DNA from: an uncultured Prevotella sp.
GTDB taxonomy: Bacteria > Bacteroidota > Bacteroidia > Bacteroidales > Bacteroidaceae
Length of the DNA stretch: 38,132 bases
Reading direction: 5' to 3'
NCBI GenBank assembly: GCA_958369755.1
Contig: CATXJC010000017.1
Location: 1-38,132 of the forward strand
In this document: piece after piece, positions 17,255 through 24,875 of the stretch
Numbering within the stretch: the first letter of the stretch is position 1
Layout: each line of letters opens with the position of its first letter
Made by a program: the position numbers and the translations under genes
Notes under the pieces: model-generated
Database searches by the model: none
What the model was told of the DNA's origin: nothing
What the model saw: only the letters and a program-made list of their open reading frames with translations

Positions 17255-17288
17255 AAGTGAAGAGTGAAGAACGAAGAGTGAAGAATTC
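17255..17288 (+). repeat. Purine-rich dispersed repeat between araA and araB
   Basis: The sequence is built of GTGAAGA units: AAGTGAAGAGTGAAGAA then CGAAGAGTGAAGAATTC. The 15-mer GTGAAGAACGAAGAG recurs inverted at about 22832-22846 before rpiB. Confidence 0.7.
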
Positions 17289-17332
17289 CATTGCTTTTCT
17301 CTTTGTTCCTTACATTAAAGAAAGAATCAATA

Positions 17333-18925
17333 ATGAGCGCAAAAACTATTATAGAATCAGGTAAGGCCATTCTCGGTATCGAGTTTGGCTCTACCAGAAT
17401 CAAGGCTGTCTTGATCGACACCGACAACAACCCTATCGCACAGGGTAGCTTTGAGTGGGAAAACCAGTTGGTTGATGGTCTCTGGACTTACAGCATCGAC
17501 ACAATCTGGAAAGGTTTGCAGGATTGTTATGCCGACCTCCGCAAGAACGTGAAGGCTGAGTACGACTGCGAAATCAAGCAGTTGGCTGCCATCGGTATTT
17601 CTGCGATGATGCACGGCTACATGGCTTTCGGTAAGGATGAGAACATTCTCGTTCCTTTCCGCACATGGCGTAACACCAATACAGCCAAGGCCGCAGCTGA
17701 ACTTTCAGAGCTCTTCCACTTCAACATCCCATTGCGTTGGAGTATCTCTCACGTATATCAGGCTATCCTGAATGGTGAGGACCACATCAACAAGATTGAC
17801 TTCCTTACCACTCTCGCCGGTTATATCCACTGGCAGCTCACAGGCAAGAAGGTTTTGGGCGTAGGCGATGCATCAGGTATGCTCCCTATCGACTCTAACA
17901 CCAACGACTACGATGCAGAGATGGTAGCTAAGTTCGATAAGCTCATCGAGCCTAAGAACCTGGGTTGGAAGATTCTCGACATTCTCCCTGAGGTACTGAA
18001 CGCTGGCGAAGATGCTGGCGTATTGACCGAGGAAGGTGCAAAGAAGCTCGACCCATCAGGCACACTCCAGGCAGGCACCCCACTCTGTCCTCCAGAAGGT
18101 GATGCAGGTACTGGTATGGTAGCTACCAACGCTGTACGTCAGCGCACAGGTAACGTCAGTGCAGGTACATCTTCTTTCTCTATGATTGTATTGGAGAAAG
18201 CCTTGAGCCGACCTTACGAAGTCATTGATATGGTGACTACTCCAGACGGCAGCCCTGTAGCAATGGTTCACTGCAACAACTGTACTTCAGACCTCAATGC
18301 ATGGGTAGGTTTGTTCAAGCAATATCAGGAGTTGCTCGGTGTTCCAGTAGATATGAACGAGGTATTCGGCAAGCTCTACAACCACGCTCTTGAAGGCGAT
18401 GCTGATTGCGGAGGATTGATTGCTTACAACTATATCTCTGGTGAGCCTGTAACAGGTCTTGCAGAAGGTCGTCCTATGTTCGTACGTTCTGCCAACGACC
18501 ACTTCAACCTTGCCAACTTCATGCGTGCCAACCTCTATTCTTCAGTAGCTGTATTGAAGATTGGTAACGATGTATTGTTCAAGGACGAGAAGGTACAGGT
18601 AGATCGCATCACAGGTCATGGCGGTTTGTTCAAGACCAAGGGTGTAGGTCAGCGCATCCTCGCTGCAGCCATTAACTCCCCTATCTCTGTCATGGAGACA
18701 GCAGGCGAAGGTGGTGCATGGGGTATTGCCCTGCTCGCAGGTTATCTCGTTAACAACGAAGAGAAGTTGAGCCTGGCAGATTATCTCGACAAGAAGGTAT
18801 TTGCAGGCAATACTGGTGTAGAGATTGCACCTACTGCCGAAGATGTAGCCGGTTTTGATAAATATATTGAAACCTACAAGGCTGGTCTTGCTATCGAAAA
18901 GGCAGCAGTTGAGAACAAAAAGTAA
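17333..18925 (+). CDS. araB: FGGY-family ribulokinase (AraB)
   Basis: The protein phosphorylates L-ribulose to L-ribulose-5-phosphate with ATP. The FGGY fold begins LGIEFGSTRIKAVLIDTD (phosphate 1). It continues with ISAMMHGYMAFGKDENILVP, YIHWQLTGKKVLGVGDASGM and GNVSAGTSSFSMIV (adenosine/phosphate 2 region). I choose the ATG at 17333 (MSAKTIIESGKAILGIEFGS), giving 530 aa; an upstream in-frame ATG at 17291 adds only MLFSLFLTLKKESI encoded in the spacer. Relatives are often labelled xylulokinase; ribulokinase is inferred from position beside araA and araD. Confidence 0.88.
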   Translation: MSAKTIIESGKAILGIEFGSTRIKAVLIDTDNNPIAQGSFEWENQLVDGLWTYSIDTIWKGLQDCYADLRKNVKAEYDCEIKQLAAIGISAMMHGYMAFGKDENILVPFRTWRNTNTAKAAAELSELFHFNIPLRWSISHVYQAILNGEDHINKIDFLTTLAGYIHWQLTGKKVLGVGDASGMLPIDSNTNDYDAEMVAKFDKLIEPKNLGWKILDILPEVLNAGEDAGVLTEEGAKKLDPSGTLQAGTPLCPPEGDAGTGMVATNAVRQRTGNVSAGTSSFSMIVLEKALSRPYEVIDMVTTPDGSPVAMVHCNNCTSDLNAWVGLFKQYQELLGVPVDMNEVFGKLYNHALEGDADCGGLIAYNYISGEPVTGLAEGRPMFVRSANDHFNLANFMRANLYSSVAVLKIGNDVLFKDEKVQVDRITGHGGLFKTKGVGQRILAAAINSPISVMETAGEGGAWGIALLAGYLVNNEEKLSLADYLDKKVFAGNTGVEIAPTAEDVAGFDKYIETYKAGLAIEKAAVENKK

Positions 18926-18935
18926 ATAAACGATA

Positions 18936-18972
18936 AATACGTTTGTGGGGATTCTACCTCCACAAACGTATT
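18936..18972 (+). other. Strong hairpin between araB and the arabinofuranosidase gene
   Basis: AATACGTTTGTGG (18936-18948) pairs perfectly with CCACAAACGTATT (18960-18972), extended inward by G-U and G-C pairs. ATACTTAAAA follows with no T run. It starts 10 bp after the araB stop. Confidence 0.8.
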
Positions 18973-19004
18973 ATACTTAAAATCGACAACAATTAATAAG
19001 AACA

Positions 19005-20579
19005 ATGATGAAGAAACTTTTCGCTACCACATTGCTTTCAACAGCAGTTGCATTCTCAGCTCAAGCTCAGGATGTAACAGGAACAATCCATGCCAACCAG
19101 GGAACACAGAAAATCAATAAAGAGATTTATGGCCAGTTTGCCGAGCATCTCGGAAGTTGTATCTATGGTGGTCTTTGGGTAGGTCCTGATTCTAAGATTC
19201 CTAACACTCAGGGTTACCGCAACGACGTGCTCCAAGCCCTCAAGGACCTGAAAGTGCCTGTATTAAGATGGCCTGGAGGATGCTTCGCTGACGAGTATCA
19301 CTGGATGGATGGTATCGGTCCACGTGAGAAGCGCCCAAAGATGCAGAACAACAACTGGGGTGGAACCATTGAGGACAACTCTTTCGGTACACACGAGTTT
19401 CTGAATCTCTGCGAGATGTTGGGTTGCGAGCCTTACATCAGCGGTAACGTGGGTTCCGGCACTGTTGAGGAATTGGCAAAGTGGGTGGAATATATGACCA
19501 GCGATGGAGATACTCCTATGGCAAAACTCCGCCGACAGAACGGCCGCGACAAGGCTTGGAAGGTAAAATACCTCGGTGTTGGTAACGAAAGTTGGGGCTG
19601 CGGTGGCAACATGCGTCCTGAGTATTATTCAGATCTCTTCCGCCGCTACTCTGTTTATTGCCGCAACTATGACGGAAACCAGCTCTATAAGATTGCATCT
19701 GGAGCGAGCGATTACGATTATAACTGGACTAAGGTATTGATGGACCGTATCGGCAACCGTGCCAACGCCATCTCTCTACATTATTATACAGTAACAGGCT
19801 GGACAGGCAGCAAGGGTTCTGCCACCAAGTTCAACAATGAGGATTACTACTGGACCATGGGCAAGGCGCTCGGCATAGAAGATGTCATCAAGAAGCACGA
19901 GGCTATCATGGACAAGGCTGATCCAAAGAAGCAGGTAGCCCTCCTCGTTGACGAATGGGGAACCTGGTGGGATGAGGAGCCTGGCACTATCAAGGGCCAC
20001 CTCTATCAGCAGAACTGTATGCGCGATGCCTTCGTTGCTGCACTCTCGCTGAATGTATTCCACCGCCATACAGAGCGTGTGAAGATGACCAATATCGCAC
20101 AGATTGTCAACGTACTCCAGTCAATGATCCTGACAGATACAAAGGGAACAGGTCACATGGTTCTGACTCCAACCTATCATGTATTCAACATGTACAAGGA
20201 CTTCCAGGAGGCAACCTATCTCCCAATGGATGTAAAGTGCGACTCGATGGATGTTCGCGGCGATGATCACGCAAAAGATGGAAGAAAGATTCCATTGGTA
20301 TCTACTTCAGCAGCCAAGAAGGCAGATGGAACCATTGTGGTTGCACTTGCCAATGTCAGTCTTGACAAGGCTCAGCAGGTAGAGTTTAATCTGGATGGTG
20401 CAGCTGCTCCAAAAACTGTAACAGGACAGATTCTTTCCTGCAACAAGGTGAGCGATTACAACGACTTCGCACACCCGGATGTAGTGAAGCCTGCAGTTTT
20501 TAAGGATGCAAAAGTAAAGAAAAACACCCTTAAGGTAAAAATTCCTGCAAAATCTATCGTAGTTTTGAAAATAAAATAG
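19005..20579 (+). CDS. Secreted GH51 alpha-L-arabinofuranosidase
   Basis: This enzyme removes terminal L-arabinofuranose from arabinan, arabinoxylan or their oligosaccharides. A signal peptide (MMKKLFATTLLSTAVAFSAQA, cleavage about 21/22) puts it in the periplasm or outside. GH51 landmarks are RWPGGCFADEYHWMDGIGP, GVGNESWGCGGNM with acid/base Glu about 195, and LLVDEWGTWWDEEPG with nucleophile Glu about 317. A C-terminal beta-sandwich follows. The 524-aa length is typical. It supplies free arabinose to the mutarotase, symporter and AraABD encoded alongside. Confidence 0.95.
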   Translation: MMKKLFATTLLSTAVAFSAQAQDVTGTIHANQGTQKINKEIYGQFAEHLGSCIYGGLWVGPDSKIPNTQGYRNDVLQALKDLKVPVLRWPGGCFADEYHWMDGIGPREKRPKMQNNNWGGTIEDNSFGTHEFLNLCEMLGCEPYISGNVGSGTVEELAKWVEYMTSDGDTPMAKLRRQNGRDKAWKVKYLGVGNESWGCGGNMRPEYYSDLFRRYSVYCRNYDGNQLYKIASGASDYDYNWTKVLMDRIGNRANAISLHYYTVTGWTGSKGSATKFNNEDYYWTMGKALGIEDVIKKHEAIMDKADPKKQVALLVDEWGTWWDEEPGTIKGHLYQQNCMRDAFVAALSLNVFHRHTERVKMTNIAQIVNVLQSMILTDTKGTGHMVLTPTYHVFNMYKDFQEATYLPMDVKCDSMDVRGDDHAKDGRKIPLVSTSAAKKADGTIVVALANVSLDKAQQVEFNLDGAAAPKTVTGQILSCNKVSDYNDFAHPDVVKPAVFKDAKVKKNTLKVKIPAKSIVVLKIK

Positions 20580-20620
20580 TATCTTTGAAGGCAAAAAAAG
20601 GAAGTATCCTTCTTTTGAGT
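20580..20620 (+). promoter_or_regulatory. Promoter-like TATCTTTG plus hairpin before transketolase
   Basis: TATCTTTG at 20580-20587 fits the -7 consensus and overlaps the stop of the upstream gene. An A-run/AAGGA-AGTA-TCCTT/T-run hairpin (about 20594-20618) and a longer GAAGGC/GCCTTC pairing follow. Read-through termination and a secondary promoter for tkt are both possible. Confidence 0.4.
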
Positions 20621-20685
20621 AGCCTTCAGAGCTAGAAAAACAAGAATATTTCAGCAGAAATAACAACAATAATAAATATAAAATT

Positions 20686-22707
20686 ATGAACGACATTAAA
20701 GTAATGAATCATGCAGCTGATAACATCCGTATCTTGGCTGCTTCAATGGTAGAAAAGGCAAATTCCGGTCACCCAGGTGGTGCTATGGGTGGTTCTGACT
20801 TCATCAACGTGCTCTTCTCTGAGTACCTGGTTTATGATCCATCTGATCCAACATGGACAGGTCGTGACCGCTTCTTCCTCGACCCAGGTCACATGAGTCC
20901 AATGCTCTATGCTGGTTTGGCTTTGCGTGGTTTCTTCTCAATGGAAGACCTCAAGCAGTTCCGCCAGTGGGGTTCTGTAACTCCTGGTCACCCAGAGCTC
21001 GACCTTCAGCGTGGTATCGAGAACTCATCTGGTCCTCTCGGTCAGGGTCATGCCCTCGCAGCTGGTGCAGCTGTTGCAGAGAAGTTCCTCGAGGCTCGTC
21101 TGGGTTCAACCATGATGCAGCACAAGATCTACGCATACATCTCTGATGGTGCTGTAGAGGAAGAGATTTCACAGGGTGTTGGTCGTATCGCCGGTAACCT
21201 CGGTCTGAACAACCTCATCATGTTCTACGATTCTAACGACATCCAGCTCTCTACAGAGTGTGGCGTTGTAATGAACGAGGATACAGAGATGAAGTACAAG
21301 GCTTGGGGCTGGAATGTCATCAAGATCAACGGTAACGACGTAGCTCAGATTCGTGAGGCGCTCGATGCTGCCCAGAAGGAGCAGAACCGCCCTACCCTCA
21401 TCATCGGTAAGACCGTAATGGGTAAGGGTGCTCTCCGCGCAGACGGCACAAGCTACGAGGCTTGCATCAATACTCACGGCGCTCCTCTCGGTGGCGACGC
21501 ATACGTAAATACAATCAAGCACCTCGGTGGTGATCCTGAGAATGCATTCGTTATCTTCGACGATGTAAAGGAAATCTACGCTAAGCGTGCTGAGGAGTTG
21601 AAGAAGATCGTAGCAGAGCGCAAGGCTGCAGAGGCTGAGTGGCGCAAGGCTAACCCAGAGAAGGCTGCCCAGATGGATGAGTGGTTCAGCGGCAAGGCTC
21701 CTAAGGTAGACTGGAGCAAGGTTGAGCAGAAGGCTGGTTCAGCTACACGTGCAGCATCTGCTGCTTGTCTCGGTGTTTTGGCAGAGCAAGTTCCTAACAT
21801 GATCTGTGCTTCTGCTGACCTTTCTAACTCTGATAAGACAGACGGTTTCTTGAAGAAGACCAAGAGCATCGTTCGCGGTGACTTCTCTGGTGCTTTCTTC
21901 CAGGCTGGTGTTGCTGAGTTGACTATGGCTGATATGTGTATCGGTATGATGCTCCACGGTGGTGTGGTTGCAGCAATGGGTACATTCTTCGTATTCTCTG
22001 ATTATATGAAGCCAGCTGTACGTCTCGCAGCCCTGATGCAGGTTCCAGTGAAGTTCATCTGGACTCACGATGCATTCCGCGTTGGTGAGGATGGACCTAC
22101 TCACGAGCCAGTTGAGCAGGAGGCACAGATCCGCTTGATGGAGAAGTTAAAGAACCACGCAGGTAAGGACAGCGTCCGCGTATTCCGTCCAGCTGATGCT
22201 GACGAGACTACAGTTTGCTGGAAGCTCGCTATGGAGAATGTAGAGACTCCTACAGCTTTGATCTTCTCTCGCCAGGGCATTGCCAAGTTGCCAGAGGGAA
22301 CAGACTACGAGCAGGCTGCTAAGGGTGCTTACATCGTAGCAGGCAGCGACGAGAATCCAGACGTTATCTTGGTAGCTAGCGGTTCTGAGGTTTCTACATT
22401 GGAGGCTGGTTGCGATGCTTTGCGTGCAGACGGCATCAAGGTTCGCGTGGTAAGTGCTCCATCAGAGGGCTTGTTCCGTGGTCAGAGCAAGGAATATCAG
22501 GAGAGCGTATTGCCAAAGAACGCTAAGATCTTCGGTATGACTGCCGGTCTTCCTGTAACACTCCAGGGTCTCGTAGGCGCTAATGGTAAGGTTTGGGGTA
22601 TGGAGAGCTTCGGTTTCTCAGCTCCTTACAAGGTACTTGATGAGAAGCTCGGTTACACAGGCGAGAACGTTTACAAGCAGGTAAAGGCTTTCTTGGCTGA
22701 AGCTTAA
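20686..22707 (+). CDS. tkt: Transketolase
   Basis: Transketolase is a thiamine-diphosphate enzyme moving two-carbon units between ketose and aldose phosphates. It consumes the xylulose-5-phosphate made by AraD. The 673-aa protein has SGHPGGAMGGSDF, the GPLGQGHALAAG loop and the ThDP motif region SDGAVEEEISQGVGRIAG...N. The pyrimidine domain is DLSNSDKTDGF, FSGAFFQAGVAELTMADMCIG. Its position between the arabinofuranosidase gene and rpiB couples the arabinose branch to the pentose phosphate pathway. Confidence 0.97.
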   Translation: MNDIKVMNHAADNIRILAASMVEKANSGHPGGAMGGSDFINVLFSEYLVYDPSDPTWTGRDRFFLDPGHMSPMLYAGLALRGFFSMEDLKQFRQWGSVTPGHPELDLQRGIENSSGPLGQGHALAAGAAVAEKFLEARLGSTMMQHKIYAYISDGAVEEEISQGVGRIAGNLGLNNLIMFYDSNDIQLSTECGVVMNEDTEMKYKAWGWNVIKINGNDVAQIREALDAAQKEQNRPTLIIGKTVMGKGALRADGTSYEACINTHGAPLGGDAYVNTIKHLGGDPENAFVIFDDVKEIYAKRAEELKKIVAERKAAEAEWRKANPEKAAQMDEWFSGKAPKVDWSKVEQKAGSATRAASAACLGVLAEQVPNMICASADLSNSDKTDGFLKKTKSIVRGDFSGAFFQAGVAELTMADMCIGMMLHGGVVAAMGTFFVFSDYMKPAVRLAALMQVPVKFIWTHDAFRVGEDGPTHEPVEQEAQIRLMEKLKNHAGKDSVRVFRPADADETTVCWKLAMENVETPTALIFSRQGIAKLPEGTDYEQAAKGAYIVAGSDENPDVILVASGSEVSTLEAGCDALRADGIKVRVVSAPSEGLFRGQSKEYQESVLPKNAKIFGMTAGLPVTLQGLVGANGKVWGMESFGFSAPYKVLDEKLGYTGENVYKQVKAFLAEA

Positions 22708-22714
22708 TTAGTTT

Positions 22715-22850
22715 GATAAGTTAGGAGTTAGAAGTTTGGTATCAGTTTTTGTCATCAGGCAATCATCTGGTTTACAGCATCTAACTCCTATCACTCTTTT
22801 ATATTAACCTTGTGATGTAATGAAGAGTTTGCTCTTCGTTCTTCACTTAA
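22715..22850 (+). repeat. Nested purine/pyrimidine inverted repeats between tkt and rpiB
   Basis: TAGGAGTTAGA (22722-22732) is complementary to TCTAACTCCTA (22780-22790). Further on, GAAGAG-TTTG-CTCTTC forms a small hairpin (22822-22837). CTCTTCGTTCTTCAC at about 22832-22846 is the inverse of the 15-mer in the araA-araB gap. No ORF is seen in this 156-bp gap. Confidence 0.65.
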
Positions 22851-22863
22851 AAACTTAAGTATT

Positions 22864-23307
22864 ATGGAAGTAAAGACAGTTGGTATTGCATGCGATCACG
22901 CAGGTTTTCCATTGAAGCAATTTGTATTGGAATATTTGGAAAAGAAGGGTTATCCTGTAAAGGATTATGGTACATACAGCGATGCGAGTGTAGACTATCC
23001 TGACTTCGGTCATGCTCTTGCTAATGGCATTGAGAGCGGCGAAGTATATCCAGGTATCGGCATTTGCGGCAGCGGCGAAGGTATCGCCATGACATTGAAT
23101 AAGCATCAGGGTGTACGTGCCGGATTGGCATGGTGCAAGGAGATTGCTCATTTGGTTCGTCAGCACAACGATGCCAACGTATTGGTACTTCCAGGTCGTT
23201 TCGTAGACAACAAGACCGCCGAGGCTATTCTCGACGAGTTCTTTGCCACAACATTCGAAGGTGGCCGTCACGAGCGTCGTGTCAAGAAGATTCCTGTTCA
23301 GCAGTAA
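22864..23307 (+). CDS. rpiB: Ribose-5-phosphate isomerase B
   Basis: RpiB interconverts ribose-5-phosphate and ribulose-5-phosphate in the non-oxidative pentose phosphate pathway. The 147-aa protein has GIACDHAGFPLKQFV (substrate-binding Asp-His), the catalytic Cys in GICGSGEGIAM and the His of VRQHNDANVLVLPGRF. These match the RpiB/LacAB family; LacA/LacB-type isomerases are unlikely from the context. It is the last gene of the arabinose/pentose cluster. Confidence 0.95.
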   Translation: MEVKTVGIACDHAGFPLKQFVLEYLEKKGYPVKDYGTYSDASVDYPDFGHALANGIESGEVYPGIGICGSGEGIAMTLNKHQGVRAGLAWCKEIAHLVRQHNDANVLVLPGRFVDNKTAEAILDEFFATTFEGGRHERRVKKIPVQQ

Positions 23308-23334
23308 AGTTCTGAATGGATTAAAAAGAATTAA

Positions 23335-23369
23335 GGCTGAGTCATCGCATGATGGCTCAGCCTATTTTT
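23335..23369 (+). terminator. Terminator of the arabinose/pentose cluster
   Basis: GGCTGAGTCATC (23335-23346) pairs with GATGGCTCAGCC (23351-23362) with one G-U, and TATTTTTA follows. Confidence 0.88.
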
Positions 23370-23405
23370 ATGGAAAGGCTGACTGTCTTTCAACCTAAGA
23401 AATCT

Positions 23406-23648
23406 TTAAGCCATAACACCATTATCATAGAGATATTCCGGAGCAATATCAGCTCCATTATACCAGAAGATAGTTTGGTCTAGTCCGAATTGAACGAACT
23501 TTTTCTTGTCCTTCAATTCTGCAAATGCCGGATATTTCAAAAGAGGCTGCAAATCAACCTTCTTCGTCACTCCGTCATTAAATGTACAAAGAAGAGTATA
23601 ATCTCCTAAATAATCTACATCTTTAACTGTTAGTATCATAATCTTCAA
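23406..23648 (-). CDS. DUF2442 protein
   Basis: This 80-aa protein has the DUF2442 pattern: VKDVDYLGDYTLLCTFNDGVTKKVDLQPLLKYPAFAELKD, then VQFGLDQTIFWYNGADIAPEYLYDNG. The molecular function is unknown. It follows a DUF4160 gene with a 3-bp gap, and the two families are often neighbours, which suggests a two-protein unit. A toxin-antitoxin role is suspected but not shown by sequence. Confidence 0.85.
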   Translation of the reverse strand: MKIMILTVKDVDYLGDYTLLCTFNDGVTKKVDLQPLLKYPAFAELKDKKKFVQFGLDQTIFWYNGADIAPEYLYDNGVMA

Positions 23649-23651
23649 TTT

Positions 23652-23903
23652 TTAACGTTGAACTTTCTTGATTGTTTCACCTCGCTGAGCCTTATCCCAT
23701 AATTCCATGATTTCCTCGACATGTTCATCAAGAAAGTCATTTATCAAATGAATGGTTTTAGACTTAGCTCTTCCTTCCACAATTCTATCCTTAATTGTAA
23801 TTGTGAATTCACCTTCACCACTTCTCACATGCACATGTGGGGGATTATGGTCAAAAGCATAAATATAAATCAATATACCTTGTATAACATATACTGCACC
23901 CAT
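23652..23903 (-). CDS. DUF4160 protein
   Basis: This 83-aa protein has the DUF4160 hallmark YAFDHNPPHVHVRSGEGEF followed by a helical C-terminus (FLDEHVEEIMELWDKAQRGETIKKV). The closely spaced His residues of HNPPHVHV are the family signature. It is first of a two-gene minus-strand unit with DUF2442. Its promoter TAACTTTG lies at 23937-23944 (minus). Function unknown. Confidence 0.85.
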   Translation of the reverse strand: MGAVYVIQGILIYIYAFDHNPPHVHVRSGEGEFTITIKDRIVEGRAKSKTIHLINDFLDEHVEEIMELWDKAQRGETIKKVQR

Positions 23904-23936
23904 ATATTTCCCTTTTAAAATCGTAAATACGCTTGC

Positions 23937-23944
23937 AAAGTTAC
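23937..23944 (-). promoter_or_regulatory. -7 element of the DUF4160-DUF2442 unit
   Basis: The minus strand reads TAACTTTG, an exact TAnnTTTG match, 33 bp upstream of the DUF4160 start. The rest of the 240-bp gap to 24144 holds the promoter of the next pair, in the opposite direction. Confidence 0.6.
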
Positions 23945-24088
23945 GCTTTTATTTGGAAATCGCAAAGAAAAATGAGATTATTTTTTTGTCAATCCAAGAT
24001 TGTTTACCACTTTTGCCCCACACAGAGACCGATCTGCTCCCAAAATATCTGCGAGAACAGAACCATGAATCAAAAACTCGACTAAAAA

Positions 24089-24120
24089 TTTGGTGGTTTC
24101 ACAGAAAACCCTTATCTTTG
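24089..24120 (+). promoter_or_regulatory. Promoter of the DinJ/YafQ-type pair
   Basis: TTTG at 24089-24092, a 20-bp spacer and TATCTTTG at 24113-24120 match both Bacteroidota promoter elements. They overlap the upstream ATG at 24090, which argues that translation starts at 24144. Confidence 0.75.
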
Positions 24121-24143
24121 CTGCAAAAATAAATATTAAAGTT

Positions 24144-24383
24144 ATGGCACAGTTGACATTACAAATAGATAGTCCATCTTTGTTGGAGCAATTAAAGAAC
24201 GTTCTCTCTCTTATGAAAGGCGTTAAAATAGTTTCGGACTCCCCTATCTCTAGGAGTGCTGCCTTGGAAGATGTCCCAAACGCAGAAACATTGGCTGCAA
24301 TGAAAGAGGCAGAAAGTAGTCATGATGCAGGAATAGTTCGAGTAGATAGCTTAGAAAGTTTCATGGCATCAATGGAGGAATAG
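24144..24383 (+). CDS. Putative type II antitoxin of the YafQ-like toxin
   Basis: Starting at MAQLTLQIDSPSLLEQLKNV gives 79 aa; a longer frame from 24090 would begin inside the promoter. The N-terminus is predicted beta-helix, followed by an acidic Ser/Ala-rich tail (ALEDVPNAETLAAMKEAESS...). This fits small antitoxins that wrap around RelE-fold toxins. The stop is 5 bp before the toxin start, the usual antitoxin-first order. No strong match to a named antitoxin family is visible; the assignment rests mainly on the partner. Confidence 0.7.
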   Translation: MAQLTLQIDSPSLLEQLKNVLSLMKGVKIVSDSPISRSAALEDVPNAETLAAMKEAESSHDAGIVRVDSLESFMASMEE

Positions 24384-24388
24384 AGCTT

Positions 24389-24676
24389 ATGAAAGAAATT
24401 CGAAAGACCTCACAGTTCAAGAAAGATTATAAGCGTTTTAAGAATGATAAAGAATTTATAGCAACGCTTATGAGGATAGTTAAGCTTTTGGCAGAAGGTA
24501 ATCAGATACCAGAAGAGTATAATCCTCATCCTTTGAAAGGTAACTGGAAGAACTTTATGGAATGCCATGTTGAGAATGACACACTTTTGATTTGGTTTGA
24601 TAAAGAAAATGACACAATTGAATTAGTTCGTTTAGGTTCACATTCTGAGTTATTTGGTAAAGGACGTAAGCGCTAA
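24389..24676 (+). CDS. YafQ-family mRNA interferase toxin
   Basis: RelE/YafQ toxins cleave mRNA in the ribosomal A site. This 95-aa basic protein has the YafQ arrangement: HPLKGNWKNFMECHVENDTLLIWF and LVRLGSHSELFG. Residues equivalent to the E. coli YafQ active site are present: His 47, His 60, Asp 64, His 85 and Phe 89. No truncation is seen, so it is probably active and held by the upstream antitoxin. It converges with the 1290-aa gene on the minus strand. The 199-bp gap after it shows nothing I can name. Confidence 0.88.
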   Translation: MKEIRKTSQFKKDYKRFKNDKEFIATLMRIVKLLAEGNQIPEEYNPHPLKGNWKNFMECHVENDTLLIWFDKENDTIELVRLGSHSELFGKGRKR

Positions 24677-24875
24677 CCTATGCAATTCCGTTTGTGTCTT
24701 GCTAGCTTTCGTCAAAACCCGAAAGTATTTCATCTTTGGTCATGCAGGACTCTTCCTGAGCCATACATGCCCCATCTGTATCATTCTGTGCTGCCTGTAT
24801 AATTTCCCGCTCTTTAGAACTTATAGGCTACATAATAAGCATGAACGAATATTCTATTTGTAGATATCAAATGAT

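Noticed and set aside
24654..24863. 69-codon ORF after the YafQ-like gene.
   Set aside because: It overlaps the toxin end, has unusual composition and no promoter, and converges on the minus-strand gene end.
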